44,593 nucleotides of DNA from Candidatus Aquabacterium excrementipullorum. Lineage in GTDB: Bacteria > Pseudomonadota > Gammaproteobacteria > Burkholderiales > Burkholderiaceae_C. Shown piece by piece: positions 1 to 7,941 of the stretch. Position 1 is the stretch's first letter, and every line of letters begins with the position of its first letter. The DNA lies in NCBI GenBank assembly GCA_019112875.1, contig DXIO01000007.1, positions 1-44,593 of the forward strand. Direction: 5' to 3'. Both the position numbers and the translations under genes were made by a program. The notes beneath the pieces were generated by a model. It ran no database searches. It saw only the letters and a list, made by a program, of their open reading frames with translations, and was not told the origin of the DNA.

Positions 1-108
1 AAAGCCCAAGCGGCGATGTCGAAAATCAAGCTTCATCTGGGAGGTTCCGAGATCATCGTGAACAAGATGAAGGAGCTGATGGTCGAACTGGTTAAAAGAG
101 TGAAATAG
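1..108 (+). CDS. C-terminal fragment of an unidentified protein
   Basis: An open frame enters from the left edge and ends at TAG 106-108, leaving 35 residues. The visible tail is lysine-rich and contains KIKLHLGGSEIIVN, followed by a short amphipathic helix-like end. The alternating hydrophobic pattern with a GGS turn is loosely like the C-terminal beta-prism of VgrG-type spike proteins, but this is too short to assign. Base composition here is more AT-rich than in the neighbouring genes. The fragment is placed in frame 1 only because that frame is open to the edge and reads as plausible protein. Confidence 0.4.
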   Translation, partial: KAQAAMSKIKLHLGGSEIIVNKMKELMVELVKRVK

Positions 109-186
109 GTGACCAGGGGCAGAGTGTCGCCCTGTCAGCGCTGTTCCAGCAAAACGCGCAGCCCATCAGGAGCAACGCATAAAAAA

Positions 187-211
187 GCCACCCTCGCGCC
201 CAAGGCAAGGC
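187..211 (-). terminator. Possible terminator of the Cro-like gene
   Basis: Read on the minus strand, an imperfect GC-rich hairpin (GCC...GGC with an inner CCT/AGG pair) is followed directly by six T residues (plus-strand AAAAAA at 181-186). It lies about 100 bases past the stop of the minus-strand gene ending at 312. The stem is imperfect, so this is tentative. Nothing else is recognised in the roughly 200-base gap 109-311. Confidence 0.35.
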
Positions 212-311
212 TGCGCACCGCGGGGGAGATGCCGCATGCAGCCAGATACCGCTGGGTATGGTCGGTTGCCCTGGGGGCTGCTGTGTCTGGTGCGAGGGTG
301 GCGAAACCGAT

Positions 312-599
312 TCAATGCGTGCCCGAGCGCACCGCCGTGGGCAACTGCGCGGCCACCGCCGCATGCCGCAACACCCACCAATCCACCCGTGGGTTCAGAT
401 CCTCGCAGCGCACCGCGTGCTGCACGATGCGCTCGATGGTGGGGCAGTGCTCTGCCGGCACCACCTCCGCATGCGTGACCCAGTACGAGATGTGGGCCTG
501 CTTGATGCCGCCGCCGATCTCGCGGGCCAGGCGGGCCTGCGAACCGACGATGTCGATGGCTTTCTGAAGCGCTTCCTGAGGTGTCATGGAAGTGGTCAT
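312..599 (-). CDS. YdaS/Cro-like helix-turn-helix antirepressor-type protein
   Basis: A 95-aa DNA-binding protein of the YdaS/Cro-like family found in prophages and prophage remnants. The HTH region is near residues 13-45 (IVGSQARLAREIGGG followed by a QAHISYW recognition-helix-like stretch). After it comes the family pattern of a VPAEHCPTIERI segment and a C-terminal CEDLNPRVDWWVLR. The ATG at 599 was chosen because the family homology starts there; an upstream in-frame extension would read through the operator region and into the divergent repressor gene. It faces the repressor gene starting at 697 across a shared control region, the classic two-gene switch arrangement. Its targets are inferred only. 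Confidence 0.8.
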   Translation of the reverse strand: MTTSMTPQEALQKAIDIVGSQARLAREIGGGIKQAHISYWVTHAEVVPAEHCPTIERIVQHAVRCEDLNPRVDWWVLRHAAVAAQLPTAVRSGTH

Positions 600-607
600 G
601 GTGTCCC

Positions 608-678
608 TGAACGTGTTTGTGATTTGAAGACGTATTTGTAGATCAAAGCAGACGTTTTTGCAAGTCATGCAACAAACG
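608..678. promoter_or_regulatory. Divergent operator array between Cro-like and repressor genes
   Basis: Three direct copies of a decamer close to ACGTATTTGT lie at 611-620 (ACGTGTTTGT), 630-639 (ACGTATTTGT) and 652-661 (ACGTTTTTGC), spaced 19 and 22 bases. An inverted match (ACAAACG) lies at 672-678. The AT-rich strip sits between two divergent regulator genes and stands out from the surrounding GC-rich DNA. Its likely role is binding of the two flanking regulators to control both promoters. The repeats are seen directly; their function is inferred. Confidence 0.55.
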
Positions 679-696
679 GCTTTGTAATATGCCGGC

Positions 697-1395
697 ATGC
701 ACAAAGAATGGGACACCTTCACGGGGCGGCTGCTGTGGGCCATGAAACGGGCCGGCAAGAGCAACCAGAGCGAGCTGGCGCGCGCCGTGGGCGTCAAGCC
801 CCAGTCCATTCAGTACCTGCTGCGCGCCGAGGTGGGCGCCCAGGGCAGCAAGCACACGCCCGCGCTGGCGCAGCAATTGGGTGTCTCGTCGCGCTGGCTG
901 GCCAGTGGCGAAGGCCCGCCGGACCAGATCGATGTGCTGGGCCCGCATGCCGAATCGAAGGCCGCGGCCGTCTACGCCATTGCCAGCGGCATGCGCGCCC
1001 GTGTCACGGGGGCGGTGCGTGTGTCCGGCACGGGCGATGTCGAGGCTGTGGAACTGCCGGCGGGCGACAGCGATGGCCATGTGCTGATGCCGCTGCATGC
1101 GCCGGGTGCCCATGCCGTGCGGGTCAAGGGCAATGCCCTGGCCCCCTATGCCAAGGACGGCCAGTACCTGCTGCTCAACCCCGAGGGCGAATGGCACCCG
1201 GAAGAGAACCTGCTGATCACCCTGGCCGATGGCCGTGTGGTGCTGCGCGAGCTGCTGCTGGTGCGCACCGACACGCTGGTGGTGCTGCCCATCCATGGCG
1301 GCCAGCCCGAGGCGCTGGAGCGGGCGGTGGTCCAGTCGGTGGTGCCGGTGGTCTGCGCCGTGCCGCGCAGCCTGTGGCGGCCTGAAGAGGCCTGA
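697..1395 (+). CDS. Phage-type repressor, HTH plus degenerate S24 peptidase-like domain
   Basis: A 232-aa protein with an N-terminal HTH (residues about 8-70, SNQSELARAVGVKPQSIQYL, then SSRWLASGEG, typical of CI/LexA-like phage repressors). The C-terminal region (about 100-232) is arranged like a LexA/CI peptidase S24 domain. The expected GDSMxP motif reads GNALAP at 145-150, so the nucleophile Ser is Ala147. The lysine-bearing strand reads GRVVLREL, with Arg184 where the general-base Lys would be. If that alignment holds, the protein cannot self-cleave and would not be RecA-inducible in the usual way. It is divergent from the Cro-like gene and probably regulates that promoter pair. Start ATG 697 places the HTH at the N-terminus. 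Confidence 0.8.
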   Translation: MHKEWDTFTGRLLWAMKRAGKSNQSELARAVGVKPQSIQYLLRAEVGAQGSKHTPALAQQLGVSSRWLASGEGPPDQIDVLGPHAESKAAAVYAIASGMRARVTGAVRVSGTGDVEAVELPAGDSDGHVLMPLHAPGAHAVRVKGNALAPYAKDGQYLLLNPEGEWHPEENLLITLADGRVVLRELLLVRTDTLVVLPIHGGQPEALERAVVQSVVPVVCAVPRSLWRPEEA

Positions 1396-1437
1396 TCAGC
1401 GTTGCAGATGGGTCTGCAGTCGAAAGCCGCTCAGCGC

Positions 1438-2895
1438 TCAGAGCTGAAAGCCCAGCCACAGCAGCAGCCCTTCGGCGATGTCGCGCAGCAGGCCTGGGGC
1501 GCGCGGCACATAGGCCTGGGCGCCGGCCCGTTCGGCCTCGAACCAGGCGTTGAAGCGCTGCACGTCGGCGCCGTCGTGGAAGGCCAGCATCAGCTCGTAG
1601 TTCAGGAACAGGCTGCGGCTGTCCAGGTTGGCCGAGCCGGCCAGGGCCAGGTCGTCGTCGAACACGGCCAGCTTGGCGTGCAGCATGTTCGGGGCGAGCC
1701 ACACGCGGCCGCCCGCCAGGGCCAGGGAGCGCAGCGCGCGGCTGCGCGCCAGATCCGACAGCCGGTGGTTGGAGCGCGCGGGCAGCAGCAGCTCCACCTG
1801 CACGCCACGGCGCGCGGCCAGGCACAGGGCCATCAGCAGGGCCGGGTCGGGCACGAAGTAGGGCGTGATCAGGCGCACCTGGCGCTGCGCGCGGTAGGTG
1901 GCCGTGACCAGCAGGGCGTACACGGTGTCGTCGACCTGATCAGGGCCGGAGGCCATCAGCTGGGCGCCGTGCCGGTGGGGCGCGTCGTTCGCGGCGGGGT
2001 GCTCGGTGCCCTCGGGCGGTGTCGGCAAGGGCGCTTCGGGCGCGGGCGGGAAGGGCGGCAGGTCACGCGGGCGGGTGCCCTGGCTGAAGGCCCAGTCCTG
2101 TTCGAACAGTGCGGCGGCCTGGGCCACCAGCGGGCCGCGCAGGTCCAGGCTCAGGTCGCGCCAGGGCAGGGCGCCGGCCTGGCCTTCGAAGTACTCGGCC
2201 GCCAGATTGCGCCCACCGCACCACAGGCGCGCCGTGGGCAGGCCCGCATCGGCCACGACCAGCTTGCGGTGGTCGCGCAGGTTGGTGCGGCCCCGCAGCG
2301 GCGATTGCAGCGGCGGCACGAACACCACGGTCTGCCCGCCGGCGCGGCGCAGCAGGTCGAGCTTGGGCGCGCGTGACATCAGGCTGCCCAGGCCGTCGAG
2401 CAGCAGGCGCACCTGCACGCCCTGGCTGGCCTTGTAGGCCAGGCGCTGGACCAGCTCGTGGCCCACGTCGTCGCGGCCCAGGATGAAGGTGCAGATGTCC
2501 AGCGTGCGCGTGGCGCCGTCGATGGTGTCCAGCAGCGCGCGCCACGCCTGCTGGCCGTCGGCGTGCAGCTTGAGCTGGCGGTAGGCGGCTGGCTCGGGCT
2601 GGCCCAGCGCGGCGATGGTGTCGATGGCCCAGGGCGTGCCTTCGGGCGGCAGGGCGGGCGTGGCGCGCACCTTGGCGCTGGGCCGCTGCTGCTTGCGCGA
2701 GCCGAACAGCAGGAAGGCGGGCAGCGCCACGTAAGGCAGCAGCAGGATGAACAGCACCCATGCGATCGCGGCGGCCGGGTGGCGTCGGTGCCGCATCACG
2801 TGGGACGCCAGGATGTAGACCAGGATGGCGACCGTGGTGCACAGGCCGTGCAGTGTCAACCAGTGGGCATCGAGGAGGTCCAGGGGATGGCGCAT
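1438..2895 (-). CDS. Cardiolipin synthase-type phospholipase D family protein
   Basis: A 485-aa inner-membrane enzyme of the bacterial Cls family, which joins two phosphatidylglycerol molecules (or PG and PE) into cardiolipin. Two N-terminal hydrophobic helices (about residues 15-35 and 40-65) form the membrane anchor. Two HKD catalytic motifs are intact: HRKLVVAD starting near His209 and HAKLAVFD near His406, each followed by a GGRNLA or GSANLD segment. Length fits ClsA/ClsB-type enzymes. The start at 2895 gives a correct hydrophobic N-terminus; an in-frame extension upstream looks non-coding. It is convergent with the repressor gene and divergent from ompW. Which Cls class it belongs to was not resolved. 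Confidence 0.88.
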   Translation of the reverse strand: MRHPLDLLDAHWLTLHGLCTTVAILVYILASHVMRHRRHPAAAIAWVLFILLLPYVALPAFLLFGSRKQQRPSAKVRATPALPPEGTPWAIDTIAALGQPEPAAYRQLKLHADGQQAWRALLDTIDGATRTLDICTFILGRDDVGHELVQRLAYKASQGVQVRLLLDGLGSLMSRAPKLDLLRRAGGQTVVFVPPLQSPLRGRTNLRDHRKLVVADAGLPTARLWCGGRNLAAEYFEGQAGALPWRDLSLDLRGPLVAQAAALFEQDWAFSQGTRPRDLPPFPPAPEAPLPTPPEGTEHPAANDAPHRHGAQLMASGPDQVDDTVYALLVTATYRAQRQVRLITPYFVPDPALLMALCLAARRGVQVELLLPARSNHRLSDLARSRALRSLALAGGRVWLAPNMLHAKLAVFDDDLALAGSANLDSRSLFLNYELMLAFHDGADVQRFNAWFEAERAGAQAYVPRAPGLLRDIAEGLLLWLGFQL

Positions 2896-2967
2896 GCGGC
2901 CCAGCCTAACCGATGCGGGATGACATCGCCCCGCAGGTAGGCCACCGGGCTGCGGGGTGGGGGGCAT

Positions 2968-2981
2968 TTGAGCCAGCGCAA
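2968..2981 (+). promoter_or_regulatory. Upstream FNR/ANR-like box before ompW
   Basis: TTGAGCCAGCGCAA resembles the FNR/ANR consensus TTGAT-N4-ATCAA (7 of 10 defined positions), with the GCGCAA-type half-site. It is the more distal of two such sites in the cls/ompW intergenic region. Function inferred. Confidence 0.4.
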
Positions 2982-3027
2982 AACCCCGGTGATTCGGCCA
3001 GCGGGGCGCATCGGCGGCCCGGCGAGC

Positions 3028-3041
3028 TTGTGCTGGATCAA
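3028..3041 (+). promoter_or_regulatory. Proximal FNR/ANR-like box at the ompW promoter
   Basis: TTGTGCTGGATCAA has one perfect half-site (ATCAA) and one partial half-site in the spacing of the FNR/ANR consensus TTGAT-N4-ATCAA (8 of 10). Its centre (3034.5) lies about 41.5 bases upstream of the start point predicted from a -10-like TGCAAT at 3064-3069. That is the geometry of a class II FNR-activated promoter. FNR control of ompW is known in enterobacteria; here it is inferred. Confidence 0.5.
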
Positions 3042-3119
3042 GGGGTGCCAGGCGGGCGCTTGCTGCAATGGGCCCATACCGGAAAGCGAATCCAACATCC
3101 ACAAGGAAAGGACAACACC

Positions 3120-3767
3120 ATGATCCGCCCGACCACCGCGCCCCGCTGGGCCACCCTTGCCGCTGGCGCGGCCTTGTCCACCGTCTGCGCGCTGGCCACC
3201 GTGTCAACGGCCCAGGCCGCCACCACCGAAGGCCCCTGGCTGGTGCGCGTGCGCGCCGTCAACCTCGACTCGGCCAACAAGGACGACACCGGCCTGGACC
3301 TGAGCATCAACGACAAGGTGATTCCCGAGCTGGACATCAGCTACTTCATCACCCCGAACATCGCGGCCGAGCTGATCCTCACCGTGCCGCAGAAGCACGA
3401 CATCCGCTCGGGCGGCACCACCATCGGCTCGCTCAAGCACCTGCCGCCCACGCTGACGGTGCAGTACCACTTCCTGCCCGAGGCCACGGTGCGGCCGTAT
3501 GTGGGCGCGGGCGTGAACTACACGCGCTTCTCCAGCGTGCACTTCGATCCGGCCGTGCAGTCGGCGCTGCAACCCAGCGTGGACAAGGACAGCTGGGGTT
3601 GGGCGCTGCAGGCGGGTGTGGACTTCAAGGTCGCCAACAACCTGTACGTGAACCTGGACATCAAGAAGGTGCAGATCCGCGCGGACATCTCGTCCTACGG
3701 CAACAAGGTCGGCACCTTCAAGGTGGATCCGGTGCTGCTGGGCGTGGGCCTGGGCTGGCGTTTCTGA
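3120..3767 (+). CDS. ompW: OmpW family outer membrane beta-barrel protein
   Basis: A 215-aa OmpW-type eight-stranded porin, thought to let small hydrophobic molecules cross the outer membrane. There is a clear signal peptide (residues 1-33, ending AQA). The mature part begins with GPWLVRVRAVNLD, followed by the family region VIPELDISYFITPNIAAEL and QKHDI. It ends with PVLLGVGLGWRF, whose terminal Phe is the expected sorting signal for barrel assembly. An AAGGAAAGG ribosome site at 3103-3111 supports the ATG at 3120. A strong intrinsic terminator follows. Two FNR-like boxes upstream suggest control by oxygen. Confidence 0.93.
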   Translation: MIRPTTAPRWATLAAGAALSTVCALATVSTAQAATTEGPWLVRVRAVNLDSANKDDTGLDLSINDKVIPELDISYFITPNIAAELILTVPQKHDIRSGGTTIGSLKHLPPTLTVQYHFLPEATVRPYVGAGVNYTRFSSVHFDPAVQSALQPSVDKDSWGWALQAGVDFKVANNLYVNLDIKKVQIRADISSYGNKVGTFKVDPVLLGVGLGWRF

Positions 3768-3810
3768 TGAGGTGACCGAAGGTGTCCCGTTGGGGGACGC
3801 CGAGGGGGCT

Positions 3811-3844
3811 GGGGCCGGGCGTGGGGACGCTCGGCCCCTTTTTT
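3811..3844 (+). terminator. Intrinsic terminator after ompW
   Basis: A 12-bp stem (GGGGCCGGGCGT / ACGCTCGGCCCC, one G-U pair) with a GGGG loop at 3811-3838 is followed by TTTTTT at 3839-3844. It sits 44 bases after the ompW stop and before the oppositely oriented 5-FCL gene. Confidence 0.85.
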
Positions 3845-3871
3845 CATGCCTGCATGCCGGCGGGTGGTGGG

Positions 3872-4456
3872 TCAGTCCACCACGCCATCCGGCGTGACCA
3901 CCAGCGCCAGCCCATGGTCGTGCGCCTCGGCGGCCAGCTGCTCGGCCGTCAGCTCGGCCTCGCGCCAGGCCAGGCCCACGGCCGTGACGTGCGGGTGCGC
4001 CGCCAGCCAGCGGTCGAAATAGCCGCCGCCGTAGCCCAGCCGAAAGCCCGTGCGCGTGAAGCCCACGCAGGGCACCAGCACCACGTCCGGCTCGGCCTTG
4101 GCCGTGTCGGGGCAGGGGATGCCGCAGCCGTCCACGGTGGTGACGTCCTCGCCTTTCCACTGCCGGTACGTCATCGACAGGCCCTCGGGGCTGTCTTTCT
4201 TCGTGGCCCAGGGCAACGCCAGCCTGCAATTCAATGACGCCATGGCCTCAAGGGCGGCGGGCCTTGGGTTAAATTCACCCCGAATCGGCCAGTACAGGCC
4301 CAGGCAATCCGGCTCCAGTTGGTCGAGCACCTCCAGCAGGTGGTCGTGAAGCGCGGCCTGGTCCAGTTCGGCCTGCGGGCCCGTGGCCCAGGCTTCGCGC
4401 GCCTGCAGCAGGGTTTGTCTCAAGGCATGGCGTGACGTGGAAGACGAAGAAGACAT
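3872..4456 (-). CDS. 5-formyltetrahydrofolate cyclo-ligase
   Basis: A 194-aa enzyme of the 5-FCL/MTHFS family, which converts 5-formyl-THF to 5,10-methenyl-THF using ATP in the cytoplasmic one-carbon pathway. The family signature GYGGGYFDR is at residues 141-149, preceded by DVVLVPCVGFTRTGFRLG. The N-terminal basic region with RQTLLQAR matches the substrate-binding start of the family. Length is normal. It is divergent from slt, with only a short shared upstream region, an arrangement common in Burkholderiales. Locus names for this family vary (ygfA/fau), so no symbol is given. Confidence 0.92.
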   Translation of the reverse strand: MSSSSSTSRHALRQTLLQAREAWATGPQAELDQAALHDHLLEVLDQLEPDCLGLYWPIRGEFNPRPAALEAMASLNCRLALPWATKKDSPEGLSMTYRQWKGEDVTTVDGCGIPCPDTAKAEPDVVLVPCVGFTRTGFRLGYGGGYFDRWLAAHPHVTAVGLAWREAELTAEQLAAEAHDHGLALVVTPDGVVD

Positions 4457-4499
4457 GGTTGAGCGCGCCGGGCCCGAGGCCCCGAGGAAAGAGTCGAGG

Positions 4500-6743
4500 A
4501 TGCGATTGTGGACTGATCACACGGGTGCCCTGCAGAAGACCTGGGCCCCACGTTGTCTGGCGGTGGCTGCCGCCGTGTGCATGGCGGTGAGCGCCCTGGC
4601 CCCCAGCGCCGCCCAGGCCCAGCAGGTCACGGGTGACGATGCCGGCATCCAGGCCGCCCGCACCGCCTACCTGCAGCGCGACAAGGGCCGCCTGGCCATG
4701 CTGCGCGACGGGCTCATCGCCCAGAACCACCCCTTGGCCGCCTGGGCCGACTTCTGGTACATGCAGCTGCGCCTGATCGAGGTGGGCCCCACCGAGGTCG
4801 ACCAGTTCCTGGCCCGCTGGGGCGATGCCTACGTGGCCGACCGCTTCCGCAATGACTGGCTGCTGGAGCTGGGCCGGCGCAAGGACTGGCAGACCTTCGC
4901 CCGCATCCAGCCCTACTTCCGCATGAACGACGACCGGGACGTGACCTGCCTGGGCATCCTGGCGCGCCAGCAGCTGGGCGTGCCCATGGAAGGCCTGAAC
5001 GACCTGCGCGACCAGGCCCGCCAGGCCTGGTGGTCGCAAAAGGACGCGGATTTCGGCTGCGATGCCATGGCCCAGTCCTTCTACGGCGCGCGCATCCTCA
5101 CGCAGGCCGATGTGTGGCGCAAGCTGCGCCTGTCGCAGGATTTCGCCCAGCCCAAGGCCGTCACCCAGAGCGCCCGTCTGCTGGGCGATCCCACGGCCCA
5201 GGCCGTGGCCCGCCTGATGGGCAACGCGCAGCGCTTCCTGATGACGGACAACGCCGTGCGGCCCGAATCCATGTCCGGCTCTTCGGGCGTGGCCATCAGC
5301 GAGGTGGTCGGCAAGAAGGGCAAGAAGGCCGCCAAGCCCAACAAGCACAAGCCTGCCAAGCCTTTGCTGCCCCCGCCGCCCGCCGTGCCGGCGGAGCACG
5401 TGGGCCCGCTGAACCTGCTGGCCATGCTGCGCTGGGCCTCGCAGGATCCCGAAGCCGCCGCCGCCGCGCTGGCCGACCCCGGCGCCGCCAGCCGCTGGCG
5501 CCTGAGCCGCGAGGACGTGGCCTGGGCCTGGGCCTCCATCGGCCGCTCGGCCGCCTGGCGCCTGATGCCCCAGGCCATCGGTTACTTCGAGCGCGCCCTG
5601 GTGCCCGGCGAACTCACCCAGGGCTCGGCCCTGTGGGCCACCACCTGGCACCCCGACACCCTGGCCTGGATGGCCCGCGCCGCGCTGCGCTCGGCCACCT
5701 CCGGCCAGCCGGCGCACTGGCTGGTGCTGGACACCGCCATCGAGGCCATGTCGCCCGATCAGAAGACGGATCCCACGTGGGTGTACTGGAAGGCGCGCTC
5801 GATGATGGCCCAGGCGCCCGCCGGCCCGGCCGGTGACGCCCGTCGCCAGCAGGCCCGCGACCTGCTGGCCCGCATCGCCCAGCCCACCCACTTCTACGGC
5901 CTGCTGGCCATGGAGGATCTGGGCCAGCGCGGCGCCCCGTCGCGCCCGGCCAAGCCCGCCCGCGACGAGCTCACCCAGGTGGCCGCCATGCCCGGCATCG
6001 ACCGCGCCCTGCGCCTGTACGACCTGGGCTGGCGCAGCGAAGGCGCGCGCGAGTGGAACTACACCCTCTCGTACGGCAAGCCCGGCGGCATGACCGATCG
6101 CGAGCTGATGGCCGCCGCCGAGATCGCCTGCGACCGCGAGTACTGGGACCGCTGCATCAACACCAGCGACCGCACCAAGCAGGAGATCGACCTCTACCAG
6201 CGCTACCCCCTGGCCTTCCGCCGCGACATCCAGGCCGCCGCCAAGGAGGTGGGGCTGGACCCGGCCTACATGTTCGGCCTGATCCGCCAGGAATCGCGCT
6301 TCCAGATCTCGGCGCGCTCCAACGTGGGCGCCTCCGGCCTGATGCAAGTGATGCCGGCCACGGCCGACTGGGTGGCCCGCAAGCTGGGCATGAGCGATTA
6401 CCACGGCGGCCTGATCACCGACCGCGACACCAACCTCAAGCTGGGCGCCGGCTACCTCAAGCTGGTGCTGGACGATTTCGGCGGCTCGGCCCCCATGGCG
6501 GCCGCGGCCTACAACGCCGGCCCGGGGCGCCCGCGCAAGTGGCGCGACGGCCCCCGCCTGGAGCCGGCCGTCTGGGCCGAGAACGTGCCCTTCAACGAAA
6601 CGCGGGACTACGTGAAGAAGGTGGTGACCAACGCGGTCATTTACGCCCACGTCTTGCAGGGCAAGCCGCTGTCGATTAAAACGAGGCTGGGCCCGGTGAT
6701 CGGGCCCCGGACGTCGAGCGCCCCGCCGGACGACCTGCCCTGA
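4500..6743 (+). CDS. Soluble lytic murein transglycosylase (Slt70-like)
   Basis: A 747-aa periplasmic enzyme that cleaves the MurNAc-GlcNAc bond of peptidoglycan with formation of 1,6-anhydroMurNAc. A signal peptide spans residues 1-41 (hydrophobic AVAAAVCMAVSAL, ending AQA). A long alpha-helical U/L-domain-like region follows, with an Ala/Pro/Lys-rich linker near 270-295. The SLT catalytic domain (about 575-720) has the catalytic Glu598 in LIRQESRF, then GASGLMQVMPATA and AAAAYNAGPGRPRKW. A GAGGAAAG ribosome site at 4484-4491 supports ATG 4500 over the in-frame upstream starts at 4383 (GTG) and 4455 (ATG). It probably acts in wall turnover. Confidence 0.9.
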   Translation: MRLWTDHTGALQKTWAPRCLAVAAAVCMAVSALAPSAAQAQQVTGDDAGIQAARTAYLQRDKGRLAMLRDGLIAQNHPLAAWADFWYMQLRLIEVGPTEVDQFLARWGDAYVADRFRNDWLLELGRRKDWQTFARIQPYFRMNDDRDVTCLGILARQQLGVPMEGLNDLRDQARQAWWSQKDADFGCDAMAQSFYGARILTQADVWRKLRLSQDFAQPKAVTQSARLLGDPTAQAVARLMGNAQRFLMTDNAVRPESMSGSSGVAISEVVGKKGKKAAKPNKHKPAKPLLPPPPAVPAEHVGPLNLLAMLRWASQDPEAAAAALADPGAASRWRLSREDVAWAWASIGRSAAWRLMPQAIGYFERALVPGELTQGSALWATTWHPDTLAWMARAALRSATSGQPAHWLVLDTAIEAMSPDQKTDPTWVYWKARSMMAQAPAGPAGDARRQQARDLLARIAQPTHFYGLLAMEDLGQRGAPSRPAKPARDELTQVAAMPGIDRALRLYDLGWRSEGAREWNYTLSYGKPGGMTDRELMAAAEIACDREYWDRCINTSDRTKQEIDLYQRYPLAFRRDIQAAAKEVGLDPAYMFGLIRQESRFQISARSNVGASGLMQVMPATADWVARKLGMSDYHGGLITDRDTNLKLGAGYLKLVLDDFGGSAPMAAAAYNAGPGRPRKWRDGPRLEPAVWAENVPFNETRDYVKKVVTNAVIYAHVLQGKPLSIKTRLGPVIGPRTSSAPPDDLP

Positions 6744-6835
6744 GCCACGAGCGGGGCTGGCCGGTCATGGCAGGGCCCGCACGTCCGCCGTATCCGGACA
6801 GGCAACAGCCCCTGGAGGGGCGGAGCGCAGGCAGC

Positions 6836-7813
6836 ATGGAACGCGTCGTGATCCTGGGCGGCACCGGCTTCGTGGGCCGGGCCCTGTGCGAGCAACTGGT
6901 CGAGCGCCACGGCGCGGGCGGCCCCCGCCTGGTGGTGCCCACGCGCCGCCGCGAGCGCGGCAAGCACCTGTTCGTGCTGCCGACGGTCGATGTGATCCAG
7001 GCGTCCGTGAACGACGATGCCGCGCTGGCGAGGCTGCTGCAGGGCGCCGACGCCGTCGTCAACCTGATCGCGATCCTGCATGGCAACCCGGACGAGTTCG
7101 AGCGCGTGCACGTGAACCTGCCCCAGCGCCTGGCCCAGGCCTGCGCCAAGGCCGGTGTGAAGCGCCTGGTGCACGTGAGCGCCCTGGGCGTGCCCGACGA
7201 CCCGGCCCAGGCGCCCTCGCACTACCTGCGCTCCAAGGCCCAGGGCGAGCAGGCCCTGCGCACGGCCCAGGCCGCCGGGTTGCGGCTCACCGTGCTGCGG
7301 CCCAGCGTGATCTTCGGTGCGCACGACCGCTTCCTGAACCTGTTCGCGCGGCTGCAGGCGCTGGCCCCGGTGGTGCCGCTGGCGATGGCCGACGCGCGCT
7401 TCCAGCCCGTGTGGGTGGACGATGTGGCGCGTGCCGTGATCCGCTGCCTGGAAGACCCGGCCACCATCGGCCAGACCTATGAGCTGGCCGGCCCCGAGGT
7501 GCTCACCCTGGCCGAGCTGGTGCGCCTGGCCGGCCAGGCCAGCGGGCATGCCCGCCCGGTGCTGCCGGTGCCGTTGGGCGTGGGGCGCTTGCAGGCGGCC
7601 GCGCTGCGCCTGCTGCCGGGCGAGCCGCCCTTGTCGAAGGACAACCTCGCGTCCATGAGCGTGCCCAACGTGGCCAGTGGCCGCCTGCCCGGGCTGGCCG
7701 AGCTGGGCGTCGTGACGCCGGCGTCCGTGCGGGCCGTGGCGCCCGTCTACCTGGCGCGCCGCCGCCGGGTGGCCGAGCAGCTCAATGCCTTCCGCAGCTG
7801 GGCGGGCCGCTGA
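6836..7813 (+). CDS. NDUFA9-like NAD(P)-binding epimerase/atypical SDR
   Basis: A 325-aa protein of the extended/atypical short-chain dehydrogenase family often annotated as complex I NDUFA9-like. The N-terminal Rossmann motif GGTGFVG is at residues 8-14. A YLRSK stretch supplies the YxxxK arrangement, preceded by a VHVSALGV strand. The region with PSVIFGAHDRFLN is typical of this subfamily. Physiological substrate is unknown; membership in respiratory complex I is not established in bacteria. It follows slt by 92 bases and may be co-transcribed. ATG 6836 puts the dinucleotide motif at the N-terminus, which favours it over an earlier in-frame ATG at 6767. Confidence 0.85.
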   Translation: MERVVILGGTGFVGRALCEQLVERHGAGGPRLVVPTRRRERGKHLFVLPTVDVIQASVNDDAALARLLQGADAVVNLIAILHGNPDEFERVHVNLPQRLAQACAKAGVKRLVHVSALGVPDDPAQAPSHYLRSKAQGEQALRTAQAAGLRLTVLRPSVIFGAHDRFLNLFARLQALAPVVPLAMADARFQPVWVDDVARAVIRCLEDPATIGQTYELAGPEVLTLAELVRLAGQASGHARPVLPVPLGVGRLQAAALRLLPGEPPLSKDNLASMSVPNVASGRLPGLAELGVVTPASVRAVAPVYLARRRRVAEQLNAFRSWAGR

Positions 7814-7848
7814 GTCCGCTTATCCCAGTCATCTGGCCGAAAAGACAA

Positions 7849-7881
7849 AACCCGCCCAGGCGATGAAGCCAGAGGCGGGTT
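7849..7881 (-). terminator. Intrinsic terminator of the RNase-barstar operon
   Basis: A perfect 8-bp inverted repeat (AACCCGCC 7849-7856 and GGCGGGTT 7874-7881) is followed on the minus strand by TTTGTCTTTT. It lies 60 bases past the stop of the barstar-like gene and would also help insulate the convergent NDUFA9-like gene. Confidence 0.75.
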
Positions 7882-7941
7882 GACGGAGGCGGCGCGGGCG
7901 CTGCCCCAGGGGAAACCTGCCCGTGAAGGGCAGGAGGCCGA

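Noticed and set aside
114-134. CAGGG...CCCTG inverted repeat just after the left-edge gene as its terminator
   Set aside because: The 5-bp stem has a large loop and no T-run, so the evidence is too weak to annotate.
4275-6650. A minus-strand open frame of about 790 codons opposite slt
   Set aside because: Antisense shadow of the lytic transglycosylase; Gly/His/Arg/Leu-rich translation without motifs.
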